A stretch of 64,000 bases of DNA from JAGNXB01 sp942490895. GTDB taxonomy: Bacteria > Bacteroidota > Bacteroidia > Chitinophagales > Saprospiraceae. The stretch lies in the NCBI GenBank assembly GCA_942490895.1, contig CALNZC010000066.1, forward strand, positions 62,001-126,000, given 5' to 3'. Under the pieces are notes generated by a model. That model was not told the origin of the DNA. It saw nothing but the letters and a program-made list of their open reading frames with translations, and searched no databases. The position numbers and the translations under genes are program-made. Of the stretch, positions 33,839-44,327 are shown piece by piece; positions within the stretch are counted from its first letter, which is position 1; each line of letters opens with the position of its first letter.

Positions 33839-34654
33839 ATGTCTGTACAATCCGAGATCAAACGCGTTACGACGCACAATTTGCAGGCGATGAAGCATGC
33901 CGGTGAGAAAATCGCTATGCTGACCGCTTATGATTTTTCTATGGCTCGGATCCTGGACGACGCTGGTATCGACATCCTCCTGGTAGGTGATTCCGCCTCC
34001 AACGTTATGGCTGGCCATGAAACGACGCTGCCGATCACGCTGGATCAAATGATCTATCACGCCCAGTCAGTGGTACGGGCTGTAAACCGGGCATTAGTTG
34101 TCGTCGATCTGCCATTTGGCTCCTACCAAAGCAATCCTGGAAAAGCCCTTGAATCAGCCATTCGGATCATGAAAGAATCTGGAGCACATGCCATCAAACT
34201 AGAGGGTGGCGGCGAAGTGGAAGAAGCGATCCATCGAATTCTGCGAGCAGGAATTCCGGTCATGGGCCACCTGGGATTAACCCCTCAATCGATCTACAAA
34301 TTTGGCACGTATGCTGTTCGGGCCAAAGAAGAAGCTGAAGCCGCAAAGCTCCGAGAAGATGCCCGATTACTCGCCGATATCGGCTGTTTCAGCCTTGTCC
34401 TCGAAAAAATACCTGCGCATCTAGCTACCAAGGTTGCCGAGGAAGTAGACATTCCAATCATTGGGATCGGAGCTGGATCCGGTGTCGACGGCCAGGTCCT
34501 CGTCACACACGATATGATTGGCATTACCAAAGATTTCAAGCCCCGGTTTTTGCGTCGATATCTCGATCTGTACGAGGGCATCAGTGGTGCCGTCAGCAAC
34601 TATATCCAGGATGTTCGAAAAGGAGATTTTCCCAATGACAAAGAACAGTATTAA
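33839..34654 (+). CDS. panB: 3-methyl-2-oxobutanoate hydroxymethyltransferase
   Basis: The 271-residue enzyme has the PanB signatures: MLTAYDFSMARILDDAGID, LLVGDSASNVMAGHETTLPI, DLPFGSY, AIKLEGG, and PVMGHLGLTPQS with the GIGAGSGVDGQVLV phosphate region. It transfers a hydroxymethyl group from methylene-tetrahydrofolate to ketoisovalerate in pantothenate synthesis. Its stop is six bases before mltG, so the two may be co-transcribed though unrelated in function. Confidence 0.95.
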   Translation: MSVQSEIKRVTTHNLQAMKHAGEKIAMLTAYDFSMARILDDAGIDILLVGDSASNVMAGHETTLPITLDQMIYHAQSVVRAVNRALVVVDLPFGSYQSNPGKALESAIRIMKESGAHAIKLEGGGEVEEAIHRILRAGIPVMGHLGLTPQSIYKFGTYAVRAKEEAEAAKLREDARLLADIGCFSLVLEKIPAHLATKVAEEVDIPIIGIGAGSGVDGQVLVTHDMIGITKDFKPRFLRRYLDLYEGISGAVSNYIQDVRKGDFPNDKEQY

Positions 34655-34660
34655 TCGTCC

Positions 34661-35704
34661 ATGCGCCGTTGGTTTCTGATTGTTGTCTTTGCACTTGTCG
34701 CGCTTCTTGTGGGCGGACTACTGGTCTATTCTCAATACATCCAGCCGGTATTTTTTGCGCCTAACGTTACCGTATACAAATCGAGCCAGCGACTCTCCAT
34801 TCGCACTGGCACCTCCTTTCAGGCACTCGTACACCAGTTGGACAGTCTTGGCATTATCGCCGATACTTCGTCCTTTACATCCTGTGCACAGTACTTGAAG
34901 TATGGCGCAAGAGTCCGTCCCGGACAATACCTGCTTGAAGATGGATGGAGCAATCTCACACTTGTTCGACTTCTTCGAGCGGGTGCGCAAACTCCGATCA
35001 AACTGGTCATCCATAATGTCCGTACTCTGGATGAACTGGCCGGAAAAATCGGTAAGCAGATCGAGCCAGATTCTCTGGAAATCTGGGAAGCGTTCATCCA
35101 AAGTCGGGAAATCATCCCGCAGGCCACTCCCGGAGAGGATTCCATGATGTGTCTGTTTCTCCCCAACACTTATGAAGTGTACTGGACCATTAAACCGGAT
35201 GAGCTCCTGGAACGCATGGTTAAGGAATACGACCGCTTCTGGACAACTGAACGCAGACTGCAAGCTACCCGTTCCGGTTATACACCGAATCAGATCTATA
35301 TCCTGGCTTCGATTGTAGAAAAGGAGACGTTGGTGAGTGATGAAAAGGCGACTATAGCTGGCGTTTATCTCAATCGTCTTGAACGTGGGATCCCTTTGCA
35401 AGCCGATCCCACTGTGGTCTTTGCCAAAGGGGATTTTTCCACAGGAAGAGTATTGTTCCGTGACTTGGAGATCGATTCTCCTTACAACACCTACTTATAT
35501 CCGGGACTGCCACCAGGCCCTATCTGCATGCCCGAACCAGGAACCATTCTGGCCACGCTTCAAGCCGAGCAACATAGCTACATCTACTTCTGCGCAAAGC
35601 CCGATCGGTCAGGACGCCATGCTTTTGCCCGCACTCTGGCCGCACATAATGATAATGCCCGTTCCTATCAACGATGGTTGAATGAACAACGGATCTTCCG
35701 TTAG
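34661..35704 (+). CDS. mltG: Endolytic murein transglycosylase MltG
   Basis: The 347-residue protein has one N-terminal membrane helix (LIVVFALVALLVGGLLVY), a LysM-like region and the YceG/MltG catalytic domain with its active-site glutamate in ILASIVEKETLV, followed by ADPTVVFAKG, DSPYNTYLYPGLPPGPICMP and AYIYFCAKPDRSGRH-type text. MltG cuts nascent glycan strands to end peptidoglycan chain growth. In operon with panB. Confidence 0.93.
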   Translation: MRRWFLIVVFALVALLVGGLLVYSQYIQPVFFAPNVTVYKSSQRLSIRTGTSFQALVHQLDSLGIIADTSSFTSCAQYLKYGARVRPGQYLLEDGWSNLTLVRLLRAGAQTPIKLVIHNVRTLDELAGKIGKQIEPDSLEIWEAFIQSREIIPQATPGEDSMMCLFLPNTYEVYWTIKPDELLERMVKEYDRFWTTERRLQATRSGYTPNQIYILASIVEKETLVSDEKATIAGVYLNRLERGIPLQADPTVVFAKGDFSTGRVLFRDLEIDSPYNTYLYPGLPPGPICMPEPGTILATLQAEQHSYIYFCAKPDRSGRHAFARTLAAHNDNARSYQRWLNEQRIFR

Positions 35705-35833
35705 ATCTCCTGACACATTGGGTAGATCCTGGCCAGTATTCCCAAAGGTCATTTCATCGACTTCACTATTTTGGGTCCGGTTCCCACCGAACGGCTTCAA
35801 CGGGATCTTTCATTCTATTGCAGAACGCGATCT

Positions 35834-37198
35834 ATGAGCGGTACCGCTAAACTGACTATTGATACTTTTCTGGAAACAGTGAAGGCACATCATTTATGGG
35901 GCCCCCAGGATGCATTGCTGGTCGGAATAAGTGGTGGTCCGGATTCCGTGGCACTGGCCCATCTGGCCTATCGGACCGGCCAATTAGCCGGCCTCGCTCA
36001 TGTCAATTATCATCTCAGAGGAGAGGATTCCAATCAAGACGAGCAACTGGTTCGTCAGTTTGCTGAACAATGGGACGTACCTGTATTTGTGTACCCTTCC
36101 TCACCAGAAGAACTGGCAAAGGATTCAGCACTATCACTACAGATGGCCGCCCGGGAAGTTCGATATACCTGGTGGGCAGAACTCATTGACTCAGGGAATG
36201 GCACCTGTTTGTTGACTGGGCATCAAGCGGATGACCAAATCGAAACCATTCTTCTGCACTGGCTCCGTGGTACCGGTTTAGCAGGATGGTCCGGAATTCC
36301 TCTGCGCCGGGAAGTCTTTTGCCGCCCACTTCTCCCTTTTTCACGCAGTGAGATCCTACATTATCTCCAACATGAGGGCTTGCCGTATCGACTGGATTTT
36401 TCCAATGAAACGAAAACCTACCGAAGAAATCAGATTCGCCACCAGATCCTGCCAGAACTGCTTGATATTCAACCTGCCCTGCACACATTGGTTTATCAGC
36501 AAAGTCAGGATGCGGAAGGTGCCATCGCCGCTGCAGATGCAGCCGTAGACCAACTTGCGGATAAAGCAGTTCGCGTGGTCGGACAAACGTGGCTTTTTGA
36601 CATCAACGCACTCCAGTCAGTTTCCTGGGCGTCGTATGCCTGGTTTCGTTGGCTTCACCCCAAGGGGTTCAGTCGCGATCAACTCCAGACCATAGCCCGT
36701 CTTACTCAGGATGATCACGGCCAGTACTTCATCAGTGATGACTGGGAATGTGTGGTGAATCGGGGCCAGCTGGTTTGCCAGCCTGTTTCTTCTGTGGAGG
36801 GTGCCGAAAGTCAAATTCTTGGCCCAAAAGATAAAGTCATTGAACGATTGGAAGGCGTGTTGACGATCAAACAAGTAGATCACTTCTCCCCTTCCGGCCC
36901 CGGAGATCAACATCGGATGATCATCGATGCCGCTCGGATCAAGTACCCGCTAACACTCCGAAAATGGCAAGCTGGTGATCGAATTCAACCCCAAGGGATG
37001 AGTGGATCAAAAAAGGTCAAGGACATCCTGATTGATGCCAAATCCGATCGGTTTGAGAAAGAGAAGACGCTTGTTTTGGCCCAAGGCCAGGATGTCATCT
37101 GGCTGATCGGTTACCGACTGAGCCGGCATGTGCAACCAGGACCAGACACACAAGCTTTCCTGGAGTTGATCTGGCAGTCGAAAGAAGCATCCTCCTGA
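35834..37198 (+). CDS. tilS: tRNA(Ile)-lysidine synthase
   Basis: The ATG at 35834 gives 454 residues; the longer frame starts with a TTG at 35771. The PP-loop SGGPDSVALAHLA is at about 30-42, followed by HVNYHLRGEDSNQDE, LQMAAREVRYTWW, TGHQADDQIETILLHWLRGTG and a C-terminal TilS domain (KWQAGDRIQPQGMSGSKKVKDIL). It converts the wobble C34 of a minor tRNA-Ile to lysidine, so the tRNA reads AUA. Three bases separate its stop from that of the convergent gene. Confidence 0.94.
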   Translation: MSGTAKLTIDTFLETVKAHHLWGPQDALLVGISGGPDSVALAHLAYRTGQLAGLAHVNYHLRGEDSNQDEQLVRQFAEQWDVPVFVYPSSPEELAKDSALSLQMAAREVRYTWWAELIDSGNGTCLLTGHQADDQIETILLHWLRGTGLAGWSGIPLRREVFCRPLLPFSRSEILHYLQHEGLPYRLDFSNETKTYRRNQIRHQILPELLDIQPALHTLVYQQSQDAEGAIAAADAAVDQLADKAVRVVGQTWLFDINALQSVSWASYAWFRWLHPKGFSRDQLQTIARLTQDDHGQYFISDDWECVVNRGQLVCQPVSSVEGAESQILGPKDKVIERLEGVLTIKQVDHFSPSGPGDQHRMIIDAARIKYPLTLRKWQAGDRIQPQGMSGSKKVKDILIDAKSDRFEKEKTLVLAQGQDVIWLIGYRLSRHVQPGPDTQAFLELIWQSKEASS

Positions 37199-37201
37199 GG
37201 A

Positions 37202-39556
37202 TTAATCGACTTTCAGTCGATTCCCATCCCGTTCAAAGAGGATATGCGATTCTGGAAATCCAGCATCTTTTGCTGCACGCAGCGCCTCACGGGCAGTCGT
37301 GATGGTGGCAATCCCCCGGATAAACTTCACTGTCCATTCTTTGCTGACTTCCTCCGTGATGGTCCCATAAGTGCCCAGTTTCCCGGGATCGAACCATTTC
37401 GGATTTTTATAAGCCGCCAGGCGAATCAGATATTCTCCATCCTTGAACGGCACCGATGAACGGTCAACAGCCATGGACAACATGACCTTATCCATCAATG
37501 ATTCCACGGACTCTTCTACGACAAAAGAACCGGGATACCCCAGATCAATCATTTCGTTCGCAGCGGCTCTTGCATTTTCCCTGGAGGAGAAAACACCAAC
37601 GCGAATCCGAATTCGCTCGTCCCCCATTTTCTGATAGACTGTGCCAAATTGCGCCAATCGTTCAAATCCACGAATATCCGCTTGAGCCGCATTGGATAGT
37701 GAGGCTACCTGAACAGCAAATGCGGCTTGTGATACAACTGCTTCACCCTTATTTGCTTCTTTTTTATTTTGATCAACGTTTTCCGTGGGGTCAATACTGG
37801 CCAGAATCGACTTCATTCGCAGCGGTTCAGTGAAAGGGGTACCATCATTCGGTTCCAGTTGGACAGTGCGGGACTCATGGTGATAACCAGATACGCTGAA
37901 ATTGAGGAAGTACAATTTTCCGGGATGCATAGGAACCCGCAGATTCCCGAGATCATCCGAATAAAGATCTACGAATTGACCACTCCGCTGTTCTGTGAGA
38001 CGAAGGAGAACGTTCTGAAGCGGCTGACCGCTTTCAAAGTCCAGAATCTGGGTTGTGAAATTCCAGTCATCAGGGACCAGGCTAATCTCAAATACTTCAT
38101 TGCCGGTCAGAAGTTCTCTTGCATCCTGTTGTTGGGCCGCAAAGCCTGGATGCTGGATTGAAATATTGCAGGAAGGGATTTCTGTCATCTGGAGAGTAAT
38201 CATCCCTTGTTCATCACTTCTCATGACGGATCCACCACAAGGGCGCAGATCGAGGGATGCATCGACGATGGGTTGGCCCGATACAGCATTCTTGACCCTG
38301 ATGTGCCGTTCGATCAACTGGAATCGAAACTGGAAGAGGTCGAGATCACCGCTCCCTTTTCTGTTGCTGACGAAGTATCCTTGTGTGGGATCTGCACCAA
38401 CGATCAGTCCCAGTTCGTCTCCGGATGAATTGATTTCCCGGCCCATGTGAATAATGCTATTGAATCGGTTCTCGATCCGAACAGCCTTGAACAGATCGAA
38501 GCCCCCATAACCGATATGCCAGTCGCTTGCGAAAAAGAGGATATCCCGAGTAAAATAAGGGGTGATCTCGTTTCCTGGTGAGTTTACCGGAGCACCAAGG
38601 TTTTGTGGTGTTTCCCAGCCATCCCGGCCCAGGCTGCACTTGTACAGGTCAAATCCACCGAGTCCATCCTGTCGGTCCGAAGAAAAATAGAGTTCTCGCC
38701 CGTCTGGTGAAAAACGAGGCCAGGCCGTCGAGAAGGAGGCGCCGTTATATGGAAAGGGCCGAATGTTCTCCCAAAAACCTTTATCTGTGATATCGGCGAC
38801 AAACAAACTGGACTGAAATCCAGTCTCAGTTGTCAGTCGAGCATTCCCGGATAAGCTGGCCCGCATAAAGACCACCTGTTTCCCATCCGGAGAAATGGTA
38901 ATCGGACCTTCATTCGGGGAGGGTCTCACTTCTTTCTTCACAGCTTTGGGCGGGTAAAGAAACCCGTTCCCATCCACTGTTGAGCTCATGAGATAATGGT
39001 ATTGATCACCCGACACCCAGCCATCCGGATAAGAGGCCAGCTTGGGGTTAAACGCATTGAAGTAAAGGTGACCATTGGACCAACATGGTCCGATCTCTGA
39101 AAGATCACTGTTGATCAGTTCTGCTTTCACCCGGGCGGCCTTTCTGTCCGCACTTGAGGCCATCGCAAATTGACAGGACTGCATGCCTTGCTGGGCCAAA
39201 ACAAGTTCAGTAGCAACAAGATCTGACCACACATCTTCCGCCCTACGATAGTCACTTGTCATCATGAGTGCTTTGGCAAACAGGACAAGGTCCGCATCTG
39301 AGAGGGGCGTATTGGCCACCACTTCATCAATAAGGTCAACCGTTTTCTGAGGTTGATTGATCAGAAAATAACTCCTGGCAAGACGTAGTTTCACCTGAGC
39401 ATCTTCCGGATGACTTTCCAAATAAGTGGAATAGCTCTGGATCGCAGATGGATAGGCGTGGAGATCAAATTGCTTGTCCGCAACTTTCAAGGGGCCTTTC
39501 TGAGCGCTGAGAACAAAAGGAAGGATGAGCGTAGAGAGCAGAAAAATTAACCGCAT
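37202..39556 (-). CDS. PD40/TPR envelope protein with tandem SPOR-like C-terminus
   Basis: The start at 39556 gives a signal peptide ending in FVLSAQ; the frame is also open to an ATG at 39571. The 784-residue product has TPR-like repeats (about 25-110: AIQSYSTYLESHPEDAQVKL), PD40 propeller repeats (about 225-400: FSPDGRELYFSSDRQDGLGG, FFASDWHIGYGG), two carboxypeptidase-regulatory-like modules (about 410-590), and two SPOR-like modules at the C-terminus (AAFAVQVASLSNAAQADI, IRIRVGVFSSRENARAAANEMID; LIRLAAYKNPKWF, KFIRGIATITTAREALRAAKDAGF). The build copies the OmpA-PD40 proteins at 2.3 and 44.4 kb, but SPOR modules replace the OmpA domain. Confidence 0.8.
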   Translation of the reverse strand: MRLIFLLSTLILPFVLSAQKGPLKVADKQFDLHAYPSAIQSYSTYLESHPEDAQVKLRLARSYFLINQPQKTVDLIDEVVANTPLSDADLVLFAKALMMTSDYRRAEDVWSDLVATELVLAQQGMQSCQFAMASSADRKAARVKAELINSDLSEIGPCWSNGHLYFNAFNPKLASYPDGWVSGDQYHYLMSSTVDGNGFLYPPKAVKKEVRPSPNEGPITISPDGKQVVFMRASLSGNARLTTETGFQSSLFVADITDKGFWENIRPFPYNGASFSTAWPRFSPDGRELYFSSDRQDGLGGFDLYKCSLGRDGWETPQNLGAPVNSPGNEITPYFTRDILFFASDWHIGYGGFDLFKAVRIENRFNSIIHMGREINSSGDELGLIVGADPTQGYFVSNRKGSGDLDLFQFRFQLIERHIRVKNAVSGQPIVDASLDLRPCGGSVMRSDEQGMITLQMTEIPSCNISIQHPGFAAQQQDARELLTGNEVFEISLVPDDWNFTTQILDFESGQPLQNVLLRLTEQRSGQFVDLYSDDLGNLRVPMHPGKLYFLNFSVSGYHHESRTVQLEPNDGTPFTEPLRMKSILASIDPTENVDQNKKEANKGEAVVSQAAFAVQVASLSNAAQADIRGFERLAQFGTVYQKMGDERIRIRVGVFSSRENARAAANEMIDLGYPGSFVVEESVESLMDKVMLSMAVDRSSVPFKDGEYLIRLAAYKNPKWFDPGKLGTYGTITEEVSKEWTVKFIRGIATITTAREALRAAKDAGFPESHILFERDGNRLKVD

Positions 39557-39787
39557 AGCATGCATAATCATTAGGTTTTAGCGCGGTTTCGGGATAATGA
39601 TCAAAGGTAGGAATAAACCACTTATTTCATTCTCTTGCTATATAAAACCTGTTCAATCCCATCTGACTACACGTTTGAATTTCTTTCAATATCAAAGAAA
39701 TCTGACACAGAATTGTCGGCTGGACACCATTTTCAGCTGTGTACTGACAAAATCAGTTAAATTCGCAACATCCTATATTCAGATTAC

Positions 39788-42700
39788 ATGATCACAAGAC
39801 TCACCTCCCTCCTTCTTTGTGTTTGGGTTTCTTTACCCTTCGCACACAGCCAGCAATTGCAGCATATCCAGGGCGATCTCATCGTTCATCTCACTTCTGA
39901 TGTTGCGCTGAACGCTCTCCTGACAGATGCAAATCGTTTTCAGGGTATTCCTACCCAATTACGCGTCAATCGCGCTCTGGCTCCGGATTCACGGATCTGG
40001 TTGCTCCACATGGACCACACTAAGGTCAACGAAGTGGACTTCCTGGTTTGGATGCGGCGACAGACTGGCGTCATGTCAGCCCAATTCAATCATATTGGCA
40101 CCTTCCGAAAAGCTCCAAATGATCCCAACTATTTCCAGCAATGGCATTGGAAGAATACCGGGCAGAATGGAGGTAACCCCGGAGCAGATCTAAAGATGGA
40201 AGAAGCCTGGGATATTACAACAGGCGGACTGACTGCGACGGGTGACACGATTGTTGTGGCCATTGTGGATGATGGGACAGATCTCGATCATCCTGATCTG
40301 AAAGACAACCATTGGATCAACCATCTGGAAATCCCTGATAATGGACTGGATGATGATGGCAACGGTTATATCGATGATTATTTCGGCTGGAACATCAACC
40401 AGGATAATGACAATGTCGACAATGGTGGGCATGGGGTCAATGTAGAAGGTATGATAGGTGCTGTCGGTGACAATGGTGTCGGACTGACCGGTGTCAACTG
40501 GGATGTTAAAATGATGACCATTCGCCCAAGTTCAACTCAAGAGGCTCTTGTCATCGAAGCCTACACATATGCCCTGACACAACGAAAACTGTACAACAAT
40601 ACAAACGGGGAAAAAGGGGCGTTTGTCGTCGCAATGAACTCTTCCTGGGGTATTAATTTTGGCGATCCTGCGGATGCACCAATCTGGTGTGCCTATTATG
40701 ACACTATGGGTGTGTATGGCATCCTGAATTGTGGTGCAACGGCCAATATCAATATCAATATCGACATAGAAGGCGATCTGCCTACCGGATGTAGCAGCGA
40801 ATATTTGATCTCCGTTACAGCGACTGACAATCAGGACAAACGCAATTTCTCCGCCTTTGGTAAAACCACTATCGATGTGGCCGCTCCCGGAGAAGATGTG
40901 CGTACCACTTCCAATAATGGCAACTATACCACGACCAGTGGCACTTCATTTGCCTCGCCGACAACCGCTGGATTGATTGGACTCCTCTATTCTGCACCTT
41001 GCTCCAATATTGGCCTGCTGGCAAAAGCCGCACCATCTGAAGCCGCCAAGATGATCCGAGATGCCATTTTTGAAGGCGTAGATAAGATCGCAGCGCTGGA
41101 AGATGAGCTGGTTACCGGTGGACGAATTAATGCATTCAACAGCTTACAATATATCTTGTCCAATTGTGGCCCTTGTCCTGGACCTGCTAATATTCAAGCT
41201 TCGGATATCGTGGATGACGGTGCCGTCATCAGTTGGATCTCTGGAGACTCCACTTTGAACAGCTTCCTGCGTTGGCGGGCGGTAGGCTCACCTGATTGGA
41301 CTGATGCTCCCGGAGCGGATAGCCCCTATTCACTGAGTGGCCTGGAAAGTTGTACAGAGTACGAAGTGGAGATCAAAGCCTTCTGCGCAGATACCAGCAG
41401 TGCATATACTTCATTTGTCTTTACCTCAGATGGCTGTTGTGTACCACCAACCAATCTCACACTTGTGGATATTGGCGAAGATTACCTGGAAATCTCATGG
41501 GATGAAGTCAATGTCGCTTCTACCTATAATGTCCTGTACAAGGAACTGTCTGCCTTTGATTGGGAGATCCTGACGCAGATCACCGGGTCATCCCTCGTGA
41601 TCAATGGCCTTGCACCTTGCAGTGGTTACCTCATTCAGATCACATCCATTTGTGACCCGACCATGTCGGAAGCATCCATCACGCTTCAGGGCCAAACCAT
41701 GGGTTGTGGTGCTTGCAAAGATCAGATGTACTGTGATGCTTTTGGCACTGATTCAGAAATTGAATTTATCGACTCTATTCAGATTAGCAGTTACACCAAT
41801 GCCACGGGATCGGATGATGGATATGGTGATTACACAAATGACGCCATTCAGTTACTGACTTATTACAAATACCCTTATCGCCTGGTCCCCGGATTCGCAG
41901 GAGGCTTTGCCTATAACGAGACTTTTCGGGTATGGATCGATTATAACCAGGATGGCGATTTTGATGATGCAGAAGAAGAGATCATCTCACCAGCTGCATC
42001 CAATATGGCGGTTACAGGCTTTGTGAAGATTTCCGGAAATGCCTTACCCGGCGTGACACGAATGCGTGTGGCCATGTCTTATGGTGCCGCTCCCCTACCC
42101 TGTGGTAGCTTCACTTTCGGAGAAGTAGAAGATTACTGTGTTAATATTGTAGAGGCTCCAGAACCTTGTGACTACCCGGATGATCTGAAAGTGACCACAA
42201 CAAGCACCATGGGTGCGCTGGTGACCTGGACTAATATCACCACCAGTGTCGGGTACAACGTGGAATACCGTGAAGTGGGTGCACCCACATGGAGTTCCCT
42301 GAATGTGACTGCACCACCGGCCGCCATTACGGGTCTGACACCCTGTACTGATTATGAAGTTCGGGTCCAAACGGACTGTGATACAGCCCAATCTATCCAA
42401 AGCCCGATCATCACGTTCACCACAAAAGGTTGCGGTGCTTGCCTCGACTTTGCCTATTGCAAGTCTGCGGCTACATCGGCGGATTTTCAATGGATCGATG
42501 AGGTCAGTATCAGTGGGGTGACCAATACTTCCGGCACAAATGGTGGTTATGCCTTCTTTGAAGACCTGCCCATCATACTGAATACGAACTATGAATATCC
42601 GCTGGTTATCAAACCCGGATTCGACTTCGACCCTTACGACAACTACTACCGGGTTTATATCGATTACGATCAAAATGGCGTCTTCAGCCCCTTTGAACAA

Positions 42701-44158
42701 GTGGGGTTACTGGATGACGACAACAGTGATGAAGTAACCATAACCTTCGAGGTACCCAGTGGGGCAACCGCTGGTCCAACACGGATGAGGATTATTATGT
42801 CATCCTTTTTCGGTGACAACAACCCCTGCCTGGAATTTGGTACTGGTGAGGTCGAAGACTATTGTATTACCATCGCCAAGGCAGCTGCCCCTTGCATTCC
42901 GAGGCCCGTCACGATTGCCGACATTGACGATGGATTTGTGACTCTCGGATGGAAGAACGTCATTCCTGCAACTGAATTTATTCTGGAATACAAGCTCACT
43001 ACAGAAACGGACTGGACACAGGTGAGTACAACTATGACCAGTGTCACGTTGACGGATCTGCTTCCTTGTACAGATTATGAAGCCCGAATGCTGACCATCT
43101 GCAACCCTGATTCCACGATGTACAGTGAAGTCTTTCTCTTCAAAACATTTGGTTGCGGAGCCTGCCTGGACTATGACTACTGTGAACTCTTTGGAAATTT
43201 TGCCACATTAGAGTGGATCGATGCGGTCAAGGTCCACACCTTGGAAAACACCTCTGGAACTGACGATGGTTATGCCTTCTTCGACGATGTGACGACGATC
43301 ATGGATACCGGTAAAGTGTATACGGTCACCATCACCCCTGGATACAACGGGTTTGAATATGATGAGAACATGAATGCCTGGATCGACTTCGATCAAAACG
43401 GTGTTTTTGATGATACCGAGTTGATCATTTCAGGAGTTTCCAATCAAGCCATCACCGGCCAGTTTACTGTACCGAGTGTCAATAAATTTGGTGAAACCCG
43501 GCTGCGGGTATCCCTTGCCTTTGGGTTCAGCCCCGGGCCATGTGGCGAGATTGGCAGTGGTGAAGTGGAAGACTATTGCGTGACGATCAAGCCAGGCGAG
43601 ATTCCCTGTCTGGTACCTGAAAAGTTTGACACGGTTGAAGTCGGCCGATATATGGCTTCCGTCAGTTGGGATACCGCAGCGACATCCATTGGATTTATTG
43701 TTCGTCTCCGTGTAGCCGGAACGATGGATTGGTTGATCGAGATGCCAACACTGGATAACAGTTATGTATTCTCTGATCTGCAGGAATGCACAGAATATGA
43801 GGTCCAGTTGGTGACCATTTGTCAAAACAAGATCAGCGAGGCGGGCATTGTCCTGTTTAAAACTGATTGTGCTACTTCCATTGCCGAACCGGGAGGTGCT
43901 ATTCACCGATTGACTGCCTTTCCGAATCCGTTCAATTCGATTCCTACCCTGGAGGTCTCCGGAACTCATGATAGCACTGGACAATTAAAGGTTGTCGATA
44001 TCAATGGCCGGTTATTGATGAATCAGGCCATCCAGATCCAAACGGGCATGCAGCAAATCCCTCTGACCGGATTGCAGTCCGTCCCTTCTGGAATGTATCT
44101 CTTGCAGGTCATCCAGGAGTCTGGCCAAATGACGACCATGCGTTTGTTGAAGCAGTAA
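39788..44158 (+). CDS. Secreted S8 subtilase with fibronectin III and GEVED repeats and T9SS type A sorting domain
   Basis: The 1456-residue protein has a signal peptide (PFAHSQ), an N-terminal prodomain, a subtilase domain at about 135-460 (Asp in VAIVDDGTDLDHPD, His in GGHGVNVEGMIG, Ser in GTSFASPTTAG), then alternating fibronectin type III-like and GEVED modules. The repeat mark GCGAC-N-YC occurs three times (MGCGACKDQMYC, KGCGACLDFAYC, FGCGACLDYDYC), and GEVEDYC three times. The C-terminal 85 residues are a type A T9SS sorting domain (TAFPNPFNSIPTLEV, LKVVDINGRLL, LPSGMYLL-type ending). It is exported through T9SS and probably acts on or is bound to surface proteins or matrix. Confidence 0.92.
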   Translation: MITRLTSLLLCVWVSLPFAHSQQLQHIQGDLIVHLTSDVALNALLTDANRFQGIPTQLRVNRALAPDSRIWLLHMDHTKVNEVDFLVWMRRQTGVMSAQFNHIGTFRKAPNDPNYFQQWHWKNTGQNGGNPGADLKMEEAWDITTGGLTATGDTIVVAIVDDGTDLDHPDLKDNHWINHLEIPDNGLDDDGNGYIDDYFGWNINQDNDNVDNGGHGVNVEGMIGAVGDNGVGLTGVNWDVKMMTIRPSSTQEALVIEAYTYALTQRKLYNNTNGEKGAFVVAMNSSWGINFGDPADAPIWCAYYDTMGVYGILNCGATANININIDIEGDLPTGCSSEYLISVTATDNQDKRNFSAFGKTTIDVAAPGEDVRTTSNNGNYTTTSGTSFASPTTAGLIGLLYSAPCSNIGLLAKAAPSEAAKMIRDAIFEGVDKIAALEDELVTGGRINAFNSLQYILSNCGPCPGPANIQASDIVDDGAVISWISGDSTLNSFLRWRAVGSPDWTDAPGADSPYSLSGLESCTEYEVEIKAFCADTSSAYTSFVFTSDGCCVPPTNLTLVDIGEDYLEISWDEVNVASTYNVLYKELSAFDWEILTQITGSSLVINGLAPCSGYLIQITSICDPTMSEASITLQGQTMGCGACKDQMYCDAFGTDSEIEFIDSIQISSYTNATGSDDGYGDYTNDAIQLLTYYKYPYRLVPGFAGGFAYNETFRVWIDYNQDGDFDDAEEEIISPAASNMAVTGFVKISGNALPGVTRMRVAMSYGAAPLPCGSFTFGEVEDYCVNIVEAPEPCDYPDDLKVTTTSTMGALVTWTNITTSVGYNVEYREVGAPTWSSLNVTAPPAAITGLTPCTDYEVRVQTDCDTAQSIQSPIITFTTKGCGACLDFAYCKSAATSADFQWIDEVSISGVTNTSGTNGGYAFFEDLPIILNTNYEYPLVIKPGFDFDPYDNYYRVYIDYDQNGVFSPFEQVGLLDDDNSDEVTITFEVPSGATAGPTRMRIIMSSFFGDNNPCLEFGTGEVEDYCITIAKAAAPCIPRPVTIADIDDGFVTLGWKNVIPATEFILEYKLTTETDWTQVSTTMTSVTLTDLLPCTDYEARMLTICNPDSTMYSEVFLFKTFGCGACLDYDYCELFGNFATLEWIDAVKVHTLENTSGTDDGYAFFDDVTTIMDTGKVYTVTITPGYNGFEYDENMNAWIDFDQNGVFDDTELIISGVSNQAITGQFTVPSVNKFGETRLRVSLAFGFSPGPCGEIGSGEVEDYCVTIKPGEIPCLVPEKFDTVEVGRYMASVSWDTAATSIGFIVRLRVAGTMDWLIEMPTLDNSYVFSDLQECTEYEVQLVTICQNKISEAGIVLFKTDCATSIAEPGGAIHRLTAFPNPFNSIPTLEVSGTHDSTGQLKVVDINGRLLMNQAIQIQTGMQQIPLTGLQSVPSGMYLLQVIQESGQMTTMRLLKQ

Positions 44159-44179
44159 GCATGCTTCATTAACTTGTTG

Positions 44180-44215
44180 AAAAAGGGGGGCATTCAGCTG
44201 AATGCCCCCCTTTTT
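44180..44215 (+). terminator. Terminator after the subtilase gene (36-base perfect palindrome)
   Basis: The bases 44180-44215 form a perfect self-complementary hairpin: an A5-G6 arm, a short CATTCAGCTGAATG top and C6-T5. It lies 22 bases after the subtilase stop and can terminate in both directions, complementing the minus-strand terminator at 44328. Confidence 0.92.
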
Positions 44216-44327
44216 ATGCTCTCCGGTCAATCCTCTATTGGAATCGCGCTATGCAATCCATTTCAAATGGACTTGAAAGGCTTGGACCGTCTGAATGTAT
44301 CCGGAATAACCGTGCTGTGCTTGACCG

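Noticed and set aside
42095..42700. Long minus-strand open frames inside the 1456-residue subtilase (also 43430-43984)
   Set aside because: They are shadows of the repeat-rich plus-strand gene, whose repeats and sorting domain are unmistakable.
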